Assembly (NCBI GenBank): GCA_002420005.1 | Contig: DIHE01000014.1 | Coordinates: forward strand, 2,515-7,623 | Direction of reading: 5' to 3' | Source of the DNA: Holophagales bacterium UBA5704 | GTDB lineage: Bacteria; Acidobacteriota; Thermoanaerobaculia; Multivoradales; UBA5704 | Length of the DNA stretch: 5,109 bases | Shown: piece after piece, positions 1 through 5,109 of the stretch | Position numbering within the stretch: position 1 is the stretch's first letter | Layout: each line of letters starts with the position of its first letter | Notes under the pieces: model-generated | The model's database searches: none | What the model was told of the DNA's origin: nothing | Seen by the model: the letters and a program-made list of their open reading frames with translations, nothing else | Translations under genes and position numbers: made by a program

Positions 1-851
<851 letters not shown>

Positions 852-868
852 GAACGCTCCTTGCTGCT

Positions 869-1477
869 CTATCGGTCTCGCGACTCGGAGATATGCGCAG
901 CGGCTCCGCGGTGGATCTCTTCCGACGCGCGCCGCTCCAGAGCGGCGCCGAGACCCCTGAGGCGCGAAGCCACGCTGGTATCGATCTTGGTGCCGGCGAC
1001 CTCGACGACGATGCCACCGATCAAGGACGGATCGACCTTCTCGAACAAAGTCGGCTTGCGGCCGGTGAAACGGGCGAGCGATGCGGTGAGCTTGGCGCGC
1101 AGGTCCGCGGTCAACGGCACCGCGGTGCGCACCTGCGCATCGACCATGCCCCGCCGGTCGCGCAGCTCCTGCCGGCATGCCTCGGTGATCGCCCGCAGCG
1201 AGCCGAGCCGGCCCTTGCGGTGGATGACCTGCAGTGCATCGACCAAAAGGTCGCTGGCGTTGCCCCGGAAAATCTTCTCGATCGTCCGGCCCCGCGCCTC
1301 CTTCTCGACCAGGGGGCTGCCGAAGAGCTCCTCGAGCTCCGGATGGCTCGCCAGATAGCCGGAGAGCGCAGTCAGCTCTTCGAGCAGCTCGTCCGCCTGC
1401 CCCTTCTCCTCCGCCAGATCCAGAAGGGCCTTGGCATAGAGGCGGCCGAGGCCGAGATTGCGATCAGCTTTCGCCAT
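869..1477 (-). CDS. atpH: F1Fo ATP synthase subunit delta (OSCP homologue)
   Basis: Delta sits on top of the F1 head and joins it to the peripheral stalk made by subunit b. The protein has 202 residues, somewhat longer than the usual 175-185. The N-terminal helical domain begins with GRLYAKALLDLAEE (11-24). The HRKGRL segment is at 86-91 and the strand RGMVDAQVRTAVPL at 109-122. The C-terminal family signature is VDPSLIGGIVVEVAG at 148-162, followed by KIDTSV and RLRGLGAAL. The excess length is a polar, basic tail of about 20 residues after 181. The ATG start is preceded by AAAGGGG (1491..1485), which overlaps the atpF stop codon; the genes are 13 nt apart, suggesting translational coupling. 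An open plus-strand frame opposite this gene is treated as a shadow. Confidence 0.96.
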   Translation of the reverse strand: MAKADRNLGLGRLYAKALLDLAEEKGQADELLEELTALSGYLASHPELEELFGSPLVEKEARGRTIEKIFRGNASDLLVDALQVIHRKGRLGSLRAITEACRQELRDRRGMVDAQVRTAVPLTADLRAKLTASLARFTGRKPTLFEKVDPSLIGGIVVEVAGTKIDTSVASRLRGLGAALERRASEEIHRGAAAHISESRDR

Positions 1478-1490
1478 CGTTCGGCCCCTT

Positions 1491-2099
1491 TCAGGACACC
1501 CGGGGCGACCGGGCGTTCAGCGCGTCGATCGACTCGGCGATCAACCGCTCATGGTCCTGCGCCGTCAGCTCACGGCCGACGATCCGCGTCGCCATCTCGG
1601 TCGAGAGCCGCGCGGAGAGGGTGTAGAGCTCCTTCGTCGCCGTGTCGGTGGCGATCTGGATCTCCCGCTTGGCGCGTTCGAGCGTGCGATCCGCCTCCTG
1701 GCGCGCCTCGTCCTCGATCCGGCGCTTTTCCACGCCGGCGTCGCGCCGCCCTTCGTCGACGATGGCGCTCGCCTCGGCGCGGGCCGAAGCCAGACGCTCC
1801 TCGTACTGCTTCAGGCGCGCCTCCGCCTCATCGCGGTCGCGCTTCGCCTTCTCCAGCGACTCGAAGATGAAATTCTCGCGCGCCTGGAGGTTCTTGAGGA
1901 TCGGCCCCCAGGCGTATTTGCCGAGGACGACCAGGACAAGAACGAAGATGATGACGGTCCACAGGGCATTGCCGATGTCGCCCGCAAAAGGATTGCTCGC
2001 GGCACCTTCGCCGTGCCCTCCTTCTGCAGCCGCCACGGGCGCCGCCAGGACCAGGGCGACCAACAGGGTGGTCAGTCCAGCCAGAGCTCTCTCGATCAT
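1491..2099 (-). CDS. atpF: F1Fo ATP synthase subunit b with N-terminal signal-like segment
   Basis: Subunit b forms the peripheral stalk: a membrane anchor plus a long coiled coil that holds delta and the alpha3beta3 head still against rotation. The 202-residue protein has two hydrophobic stretches. Residues 5-24 end in PVAAA-E and look like a cleavable signal peptide. A Gly/His-rich linker (26-40) follows, then the true anchor at about 46-62 (WTVIIFVLVLVVLGKYAWGPI is the core). Residues 65-155 are highly charged and heptad-like with many Glu, Arg and Ala, and the C-terminal 160-195 should bind delta. A signal peptide before the anchor is unusual for E. coli-type b but, as I recall, common in planctomycetes. 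Only weak GAAGAG precedes the ATG. No b' gene is present, so a b2 homodimer is inferred. Confidence 0.95.
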   Translation of the reverse strand: MIERALAGLTTLLVALVLAAPVAAAEGGHGEGAASNPFAGDIGNALWTVIIFVLVLVVLGKYAWGPILKNLQARENFIFESLEKAKRDRDEAEARLKQYEERLASARAEASAIVDEGRRDAGVEKRRIEDEARQEADRTLERAKREIQIATDTATKELYTLSARLSTEMATRIVGRELTAQDHERLIAESIDALNARSPRVS

Positions 2100-2118
2100 C
2101 GGAGTCTCTTCAAGTCAT

Positions 2119-2143
2119 GCCCCTCTCCGGTGAGGAGAGGGGC
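2119..2143. repeat. Perfect 10-bp inverted repeat (hairpin) between atpE and atpF
   Basis: The arms GCCCCTCTCC (2119-2128) and GGAGAGGGGC (2134-2143) are exactly complementary and flank a 5-nt loop, in the 61-nt gap between atpE and atpF. In the atp mRNA this would be a very stable stem about 17 nt after the atpE stop and about 19 nt before the atpF start. No U-run follows, so it is not a classic intrinsic terminator. mRNA stabilisation, processing or partial attenuation between c (needed in many copies) and b (two copies) is inferred. The arms nearly match the palindrome at 4906-4945. Confidence 0.85.
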
Positions 2144-2160
2144 GAGTCCAGGGATCCGGC

Positions 2161-2517
2161 TCAGAGAACCGCCAGCAGACAGATGATGACCGCGAACAGG
2201 GTGACGCCTTCGATCAGCGCCGAGGTGATGATCATCGCGGTGCTGATCTGGCCGTTGGCCTCGGGCTGGCGGGCGATCGACTCGACGGCGCTGGCGCCGA
2301 TCCGGCTGATGCCGGCGGCTCCGCCCATGATCACCAGGCCGGCGCCGATGGCGCCTCCCAGCTTGCTGGCGCCGGCCGTGCTCAGAAGGCTGCCGCCCTC
2401 CGCCGCCGAGGCCGCGGCACCGCCCTCCTGGGCCTGGGCCGGAGCCACCGAGGCGAACATCGTGACCATGCCAACAAAGATCAACAGCAGCGCGATCTTG
2501 GCCGTTCTCTTGCTCAT
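2161..2517 (-). CDS. atpE: F1Fo ATP synthase subunit c, proton type, with N-terminal extension
   Basis: Subunit c forms the rotating membrane ring that carries protons past subunit a. The protein has 118 residues against a usual 70-90. The excess is N-terminal: a signal-like segment (8-27) ending in Ala-Gln-Ala, then an Ala/Gly/Ser-rich linker to about 50. The hairpin follows: helix 1 (about 53-80), the conserved polar loop ARQPE (82-86), and helix 2 (91-117) with the ion-carrying Glu103 in ALIEGV. Aligned by the RQP loop, the position of the sodium-ligand Gln is Ile and the residue after Glu103 is Gly, so proton use is inferred. Arg72 lies inside helix 1, which is unusual for the general family. 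The ATG has a good AAAGGA (2532..2527) 9 nt upstream, consistent with high expression. Confidence 0.96.
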   Translation of the reverse strand: MSKRTAKIALLLIFVGMVTMFASVAPAQAQEGGAAASAAEGGSLLSTAGASKLGGAIGAGLVIMGGAAGISRIGASAVESIARQPEANGQISTAMIITSALIEGVTLFAVIICLLAVL

Positions 2518-2556
2518 CGGAATCTATCCTTTCGTCGGTTTGAGGAAAATCAGGAA

Positions 2557-3441
2557 TCAGTGGTGCGCCGCCGCCCCTTCGGCGTGGTGCTCGTCGCCGT
2601 GGTGGAAGACCACCGACTGGCCGATGAACAGCGTCGTGAGGAAGGTGAAGATATAGGCCTGCAGGAAGGCGACGAACAGCTCCAGCAGGTTGACCGCCAC
2701 GCTCCCCACGACGACCGGCACGGCGATGCCGAGCCCGACGGCCGTTCCCGAGGAGGCGGCGCCCAGGAAGATGAAGCTGAGCAGCACGGCGAGCAGCACG
2801 TGCCCCGCCAGCATGTTGGCGAACAGACGGATGGCCAGCGCGGCCGTCTTCGCGAAGGTGCCGATGATCTCCACCGGCACGAGGAGCGGCGCGAGCCACA
2901 GCGGACCCGGGCAGTAGTGCGCCAGGTAGTGGGTGCCGCCGAGCCGCAGGCCGTTGACCACCATCATCACCAAGGTCATCAGAGCGAGCGCTCCGGTGAC
3001 CCAGATGTTGCCGGTGGCCGTGCCGCCGATGTGCAGACCGAACAGGGGCGTCACCGCCGCGAGCGGCAGGAGCCCCAGCAGGTTGTTCACCAGCACGAAG
3101 AAGAAGGCGGTCCAGATGTATTTGATGAAGCGGTCGGTGTGCTCGCCCAGGTTCGGCTCGGCGACCTCCTTGCGGAGGTACTGGCAGATCGCTTCGAAGA
3201 AGTTGGCGAACCCGGTGGGCACGAGCTGCCCGACGGCATCCGCCGACCGCCGCCGCCGCACCAGCACGGGCACGACCAGGGTGAGCAGGAGGCCGGCCAG
3301 GATCATCACCACGATCTGGTCCGACAGCACGGTGATCTTCCCGTCGGGCGTCAACGGCCCGAGGTCCGCCGGCTTCTGCACCAGCGGGTGCTGGATCACG
3401 TGCTCCAGCGGATTGGCTGCCATGAGAAAAGCAAGCATCAT
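2557..3441 (-). CDS. atpB: F1Fo ATP synthase subunit a
   Basis: Subunit a is the membrane stator that provides the two proton half-channels against the c-ring. The 294-residue protein has hydrophobic helices at about 42-61, 108-130, 146-163, 181-225 and 236-278. The essential arginine is Arg205 in ALAIRLFANMLAGH, the equivalent of E. coli aArg210. PVEIIG (189-194) contributes Glu191, and Gln261/Tyr263 in FLQAYIFTF match the conserved final helix. A basic RRRR patch follows the first helix at 62-65. The C-terminus is a His/Asp/Glu tail (280-294) with six histidines. Two tandem ATG codons occur; GGAG at 3450..3447 is 5 nt before the first and 8 nt before the second, so either may start. The third Met (residue 7) lacks a ribosome site. 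atpE begins 39 nt downstream. Confidence 0.97.
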   Translation of the reverse strand: MMLAFLMAANPLEHVIQHPLVQKPADLGPLTPDGKITVLSDQIVVMILAGLLLTLVVPVLVRRRRSADAVGQLVPTGFANFFEAICQYLRKEVAEPNLGEHTDRFIKYIWTAFFFVLVNNLLGLLPLAAVTPLFGLHIGGTATGNIWVTGALALMTLVMMVVNGLRLGGTHYLAHYCPGPLWLAPLLVPVEIIGTFAKTAALAIRLFANMLAGHVLLAVLLSFIFLGAASSGTAVGLGIAVPVVVGSVAVNLLELFVAFLQAYIFTFLTTLFIGQSVVFHHGDEHHAEGAAAHH

Positions 3442-3477
3442 CGAGTCTCCAAGTCTTCTTCGCGCGTCCCGGCCGGC

Positions 3478-3891
3478 TCAGCGGCCCGCCTGCGCCGAGC
3501 GCAGGGCATACCAGGCATCGACTCCCAACAAGGCGGCATAGCTGCCGGCGATCCAGAGCAACAGGGGGATGCGCGCAAACTCACCGCTCAACAGGAAGGC
3601 GGCCCCGAGGACCACCGCCGCAAGCAGCCGCACGACCATCGCTCCCATGGAGGCGAGCAGCCGACTGACCGGCGCCCGATCCCGGATCAGGGCGATCGGC
3701 AGTCCACCGAGAGCGGAGGACAGGAATCCGACCAGGCAGCCCGCGATCAACGCCGGGCCTCCGCCGTCTCCCGCCAGCCGCCGCGTCGGCCACCAGCCCA
3801 CCGCGCCGACCGCCACCGCGACCACCGCCGCCCAAGCCAGGAACCGCAGGTACTCTCGTGCCGCGGTCGCCGGCTTCGCGGGGTCCGTCAT
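3478..3891 (-). CDS. atpI: AtpI-like small membrane protein of the ATP synthase operon
   Basis: A 137-residue, very hydrophobic protein with four predicted membrane helices at about 16-34, 46-66, 79-101 and 108-131. It lies between atpZ and atpB, where many bacteria carry atpI (uncI), whose product helps assemble the c-ring and Fo. The call rests on position, size and helix count; the family is poorly conserved and I see no diagnostic motif, so a lineage-specific subunit-I-like protein is possible. Its ATG overlaps the atpZ stop as ATGA (3891..3888), which implies translational coupling; a weak GAAGAG lies directly before the start. It ends 36 nt before atpB. Charged residues are few inside the helices (Arg70-Asp71-Arg72 in a loop, Arg88 in helix 3). 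Confidence 0.65.
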   Translation of the reverse strand: MTDPAKPATAAREYLRFLAWAAVVAVAVGAVGWWPTRRLAGDGGGPALIAGCLVGFLSSALGGLPIALIRDRAPVSRLLASMGAMVVRLLAAVVLGAAFLLSGEFARIPLLLWIAGSYAALLGVDAWYALRSAQAGR

Positions 3892-4199
3892 CTCTTCTTG
3901 TCGCCGTCCGAAGTTTCAGAACCGCCGGCCGCCTCCCGTGTGGCGAGCAACGACTGGCGAATCAAGTTGTACATTCCGCCGAGGAGCCCGAGCAGCGCTC
4001 CCACGATCAGGCCCTTGGGGGAGGAGCCATAGTGGCGGTCCCACCAGTACCCGACCAGGGTGAACGCTCCGACCGCAGCCGTCAGCTCGAAGCCGAGCCC
4101 GGCCAACCGGGTCCAACCTGCCGCCCCCGGGCCGCCCTTGCGAGATCTCTGCTTGAAGTCGTCGGCGGCCATGAGCTTCGGAGGTCCGAACCGGTCCAC
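3888..4199 (-). CDS. atpZ: AtpZ-like F1Fo ATPase assembly/Mg2+-related membrane protein
   Basis: First gene of the operon, 103 residues. A basic N-terminus (1-30) leads into two helices: 33-52, with GLGFELTAAVGAF followed by GYWWDRHYG, and 63-81, with GLIVGALLGLLGGMYNL. The spaced pattern of Gly, Glu38, Asp54, Gly58, Pro61, then Gly-rich helix and Asn78 is typical of the short AtpZ/'ATPase gene 1' family (two-helix proteins found at the head of atp operons; some have been linked to Mg2+/Ca2+ transport together with AtpI). The C-terminal tail is polar and Lys/Asp-rich. The chosen start is GTG at 4199, supported by GGAG at 4207..4204. An ATG at 4172 (residue 10) has no ribosome site but would fit a longer leader from the promoter at 4245..4217. 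Confidence 0.8.
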   Translation of the reverse strand: MDRFGPPKLMAADDFKQRSRKGGPGAAGWTRLAGLGFELTAAVGAFTLVGYWWDRHYGSSPKGLIVGALLGLLGGMYNLIRQSLLATREAAGGSETSDGDKKR

Positions 4200-4203
4200 C
4201 CCT

Positions 4204-4207
4204 CTCC
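4204..4207 (-). promoter_or_regulatory. Ribosome binding site favouring the GTG start of atpZ
   Basis: On the minus strand GGAGAGGG lies immediately before GTG (4199..4197), with 4 nt between GGAG and the codon. Nothing similar precedes the alternative ATG at 4172..4170. The spacing is short, and the predicted transcription start leaves a leader of only about 11 nt, so the start choice is moderately supported. Confidence 0.5.
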
Positions 4208-4216
4208 GGCGCGCGG

Positions 4217-4245
4217 AGCATACCAGCCTTCCCTTCCAGGTTCAA
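4217..4245 (-). promoter_or_regulatory. Sigma70-type promoter of the atp operon
   Basis: Minus-strand -35 TTGAAC (4245..4240, 4 of 6 consensus bases) and -10 TATGCT (4222..4217, 4 of 6) are separated by exactly 17 bp. This is the best match in the divergent gap and sits just ahead of the first operon gene. Transcription would begin near 4210, about 11 nt before the atpZ GTG. It is a consensus-only prediction. Confidence 0.6.
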
Positions 4246-4249
4246 GGAG

Positions 4250-4269
4250 CTTGTGCCAACTTTCACAAG
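4250..4269. promoter_or_regulatory. Inverted repeat CTTGTG-N8-CACAAG, candidate operator
   Basis: Perfect 6-bp arms (4250-4255 and 4264-4269) are separated by 8 bp. The repeat ends 4 bp upstream of the atp -35 box, a position typical of an activator site. No regulator can be named. The arms are AT-richer than their surroundings, which makes the repeat less likely to be a by-product of GC-rich composition. Chance remains possible at this length. Confidence 0.35.
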
Positions 4270-4278
4270 GTGGGGGGC

Positions 4279-4308
4279 CCGGCCGGCGCGAGGCGCTTCT
4301 CCGGCCGG
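4279..4308. repeat. Paired CCGGCCGG octamers in the divergent gap
   Basis: CCGGCCGG occurs at 4279-4286 and 4301-4308. The octamer is self-complementary, so the copies are at once direct and inverted repeats and could form an 8-bp stem with a 14-nt loop. They lie between the two divergent promoters and could insulate them or bind a regulator. High local GC makes a chance origin plausible. Confidence 0.35.
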
Positions 4309-4320
4309 CCGAGGACGGCC

Positions 4321-4349
4321 TTGCCGGGGCGGTTCGGTGGTCGTATCAT
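4321..4349 (+). promoter_or_regulatory. Sigma70-type promoter of the toxin-antitoxin cassette, apparently leaderless
   Basis: The -35 TTGCCG (4321-4326, 4 of 6) and -10 TATCAT (4344-4349, 5 of 6) have a 17-bp spacer. Only six bases separate the -10 box from the antitoxin ATG at 4356, so transcription should start at or within a base or two of the A of ATG. No Shine-Dalgarno sequence precedes this ATG, which agrees with leaderless translation. Confidence 0.6.
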
Positions 4350-4355
4350 TCCCAG

Positions 4356-4571
4356 ATGAAAGCTCTTCAAGACACTGCACCCTGCGGGCCGGTCAAGGCC
4401 CTCGCAGCGCCGGCGAAGAGGGCACGTGTTCGCCTGGCCCCCGCGGATGAGCCTGTCCGGCTGACCTCGTCCGAGGAGAGGGAGCTGGCGGAGGCCATGG
4501 AAGAGATTCGCCGCGGAGACTACGTGGATGGCGAAGTTCTACTGAGCGAGCTGCGGTCTCTGCGGGCTTGA
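4356..4571 (+). CDS. Putative antitoxin of a RelE/ParE-type toxin-antitoxin pair
   Basis: A 71-residue protein directly upstream of, and overlapping by 4 nt, a ParE/RelE-like toxin gene. That order and overlap are the main evidence that it is the antitoxin, which would neutralise the toxin by direct binding and usually represses its own promoter. The N-terminal 35 residues are Ala/Pro/Arg-rich and look disordered; I see no clear ribbon-helix-helix or AbrB motif. Residues 37-70 are a charged helix-like segment, LTSSEERELAEAMEEIRRG, followed by DGEVLLSEL. This resembles the toxin-binding tail of short ParD/RelB-like antitoxins. No in-frame ATG, GTG or TTG lies close upstream, so ATG 4356 is the likely start, with no ribosome site. 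The family is not identified. Confidence 0.65.
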   Translation: MKALQDTAPCGPVKALAAPAKRARVRLAPADEPVRLTSSEERELAEAMEEIRRGDYVDGEVLLSELRSLRA

Positions 4572-4876
4572 GCTACAGAATCCGAGTCTCTCCTCGGGCG
4601 GCGGTTCAGATTCGAACCGCTGCGAGATGGTGGGCCGAGAACCGGCCGAAAGCTCCGCTTGCCTTTGCAGAGGAGATTGAGAAGGGGTACGCGCTCACCC
4701 GCCAGTTCCCTTCAGCCGGAGAGCCGGTGGCTCATGCGTCCCTGCCGGGAATCCGCCGAGTCCTTCTCAACCGCATCCACTATCACCTCTATTACAGCGT
4801 CTCTCCGGCCAGCCTGACCGTTGAGATCCTGGCGCTCTGGCACACCCGTCGCGGCAGCTTGCCAAGACTCGGCTAG
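4568..4876 (+). CDS. RelE/ParE-family toxin
   Basis: A 102-residue protein with the layout of the RelE/ParE toxin fold: strand IRVSPRA (5-11), two helices (12-45, with AARWWAENRP then FAEEIEKGYAL), the turn FPSAGEPV (47-54), strand LPGIRRVLLN (59-68), strand YHLYYSV (72-78) and strand VEILALWHTRR (85-95). Family members either cut mRNA at the ribosome or inhibit DNA gyrase. The sequence alone does not decide which; Arg63/Arg64 and the WHTRR end resemble ParE-like members. The gene starts with TTG overlapping the antitoxin stop (TTGA), so translation is probably coupled. About 30 of 102 codons end in A or T, including three AGA and three CGA, against about 5 of the first 49 in atpB, which suggests foreign origin. 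It looks intact. Confidence 0.88.
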   Translation: MSYRIRVSPRAAVQIRTAARWWAENRPKAPLAFAEEIEKGYALTRQFPSAGEPVAHASLPGIRRVLLNRIHYHLYYSVSPASLTVEILALWHTRRGSLPRLG

Positions 4877-4905
4877 ACCCCGCTGGACGTCGTTGGGCGG
4901 TGGCG

Positions 4906-4945
4906 CCCCTCTCCCGGGCGGGCGGGCGTGCGGGTGGGAGAGGGG
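4906..4945. repeat. Palindromic element between convergent genes
   Basis: Arms CCCCTCTCCC (4906-4915) and GGGAGAGGGG (4936-4945) are perfectly complementary over 10 bp and flank a 20-nt G-rich loop. The element lies between the toxin stop and the end of the opposite-strand gene. It resembles dispersed REP-like palindromes, and its arms closely match the hairpin at 2119-2143. It may act as a bidirectional transcription stop, but no clear T-run follows the stem. Confidence 0.7.
4916..4938 (+). other. G-quadruplex-type motif in the palindrome loop
   Basis: Five runs of three G are separated by spacers of 1, 1, 5 and 1 nt (4916-4918, 4920-4922, 4924-4926, 4932-4934, 4936-4938). This satisfies the canonical four-tract, short-loop quadruplex pattern on the plus strand. 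Further G runs continue to 4972 (4942-4945, 4948-4952, 4956-4958, 4964-4966, 4968-4972). Whether it folds is unknown. Confidence 0.6.
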
Positions 4946-4974
4946 TCGGGGGTGAGGGTCTTTGGGCGGGGGCG

Positions 4975-5109
4975 CTACCCCGCCGTCCGCTCGGCGGCGA
5001 TCTTGCCGGCGTGGTCCAGCGCGAGACCACCGGCCGGGTCGAGCACCCAGGCGAGGTCAGCGGGCAGCGAGACCAGCGCGTCCACCACGTTCAAGGCGGC
5101 CAGGAAGGT
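4975..5109 (-). CDS. C-terminal end of an unidentified protein, partial
   Basis: An open minus-strand frame enters from the right edge and ends with TAG at 4977..4975, giving 44 residues. Only about 3 of 44 codons end in A or T, the same strong third-position GC bias as the atp genes, which supports real coding. The fragment begins with a moderately hydrophobic stretch (FLAALNVVDALVSLPADLAW) and then DPAGGLALDHAGKIAAERTAG at the end. I do not recognise the family from this fragment. It converges with the toxin gene, with 98 nt between their stop codons. The start and most of the gene lie outside the window, so nothing can be said of its function. Confidence 0.6.
   Translation of the reverse strand, partial: TFLAALNVVDALVSLPADLAWVLDPAGGLALDHAGKIAAERTAG

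Noticed and set aside
2119..2143. Intrinsic terminator between atpE and atpF
   Set aside because: The stem is strong but no U-run follows on either strand, and termination here would cut the operon.
1491..2517. A second b-type (b') subunit gene
   Set aside because: Only one b gene lies between atpE and atpH, and the 61-nt gap before atpF has no room for another.
2096..2899. 267-codon minus-strand frame overlapping atpE and atpB
   Set aside because: Out of frame with two unmistakable Fo subunits; Arg/Gly-rich translation typical of a frame shift in GC-rich coding DNA.
2560..4032. 490-codon plus-strand open frame opposite atpB, atpI and atpZ
   Set aside because: Antisense shadow of well-supported genes; the product is an Arg/His/Gln/Glu-rich low-complexity string without a recognisable fold.
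4240..4260. Possible sigma54 promoter: TGGCAC on the minus strand upstream of atpZ
   Set aside because: The -24-like TGGCAC is present but no GC element follows at the -12 spacing (CC/CT is found instead).
3858..4355. Upstream extension of the antitoxin frame over the atpI/atpZ region
   Set aside because: The frame is open only by composition; it overlaps atpI/atpZ and both promoters, and no start codon with a ribosome site supports a longer protein.

Overview
This window is mostly the 5' part of an F-type (F1Fo) ATP synthase operon on the minus strand. It reads from position 4199 down to position 1 in the order atpZ, atpI, atpB (a), atpE (c), atpF (b), atpH (delta), atpA (alpha). atpA is cut by the window edge after 283 codons. 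Junctions run from a 4-nt overlap (atpZ/atpI) to 61 nt (atpE/atpF), so one transcript is likely. The first two genes encode assembly/helper membrane proteins, the next three the Fo motor and stator, and the last two the stalk cap and the non-catalytic alpha subunit.

The DNA is GC-rich with strongly GC-biased third codon positions. Both subunit b and subunit c begin with a signal-peptide-like stretch ending in an Ala-rich cleavage-type site. There is a single b gene and no b' gene, and the c subunit carries an Ile-Ser-Arg-Ile-Gly motif in its first hairpin helix. From memory of family sequences this combination best fits Planctomycetes or a close relative. That is an inference, not a measured placement. 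The c subunit lacks the Gln and Ser/Thr sodium ligands, so the enzyme should be proton-driven.

Region 4200-4355 is a divergent control region. To its left is a good sigma70-like promoter for the atp operon (17-bp spacer), with a 6-bp inverted repeat just upstream. To its right is a second sigma70-like promoter (TTGCCG, 17 bp, TATCAT) placed so that transcription should begin at or next to the ATG of a small plus-strand gene, which suggests a leaderless mRNA.

Region 4356-4876 (plus strand) is a two-gene toxin-antitoxin cassette: a 71-residue putative antitoxin overlapping by 4 nt a 102-residue RelE/ParE-family toxin that starts with TTG. The toxin's codon use is visibly less GC-biased than that of the atp genes, which fits a later arrival.

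Region 4877-4974 lies between convergent genes and is a G-rich palindromic element with a quadruplex-type loop. Its 9-10-bp arms closely match those of a hairpin between atpE and atpF, which hints at a dispersed repeat family. The right edge (4975-5109, minus) holds the last 44 codons of an unidentified gene. I see no large new system; the best leads are the leaderless cassette promoter, the shared palindrome and the unusual c subunit.
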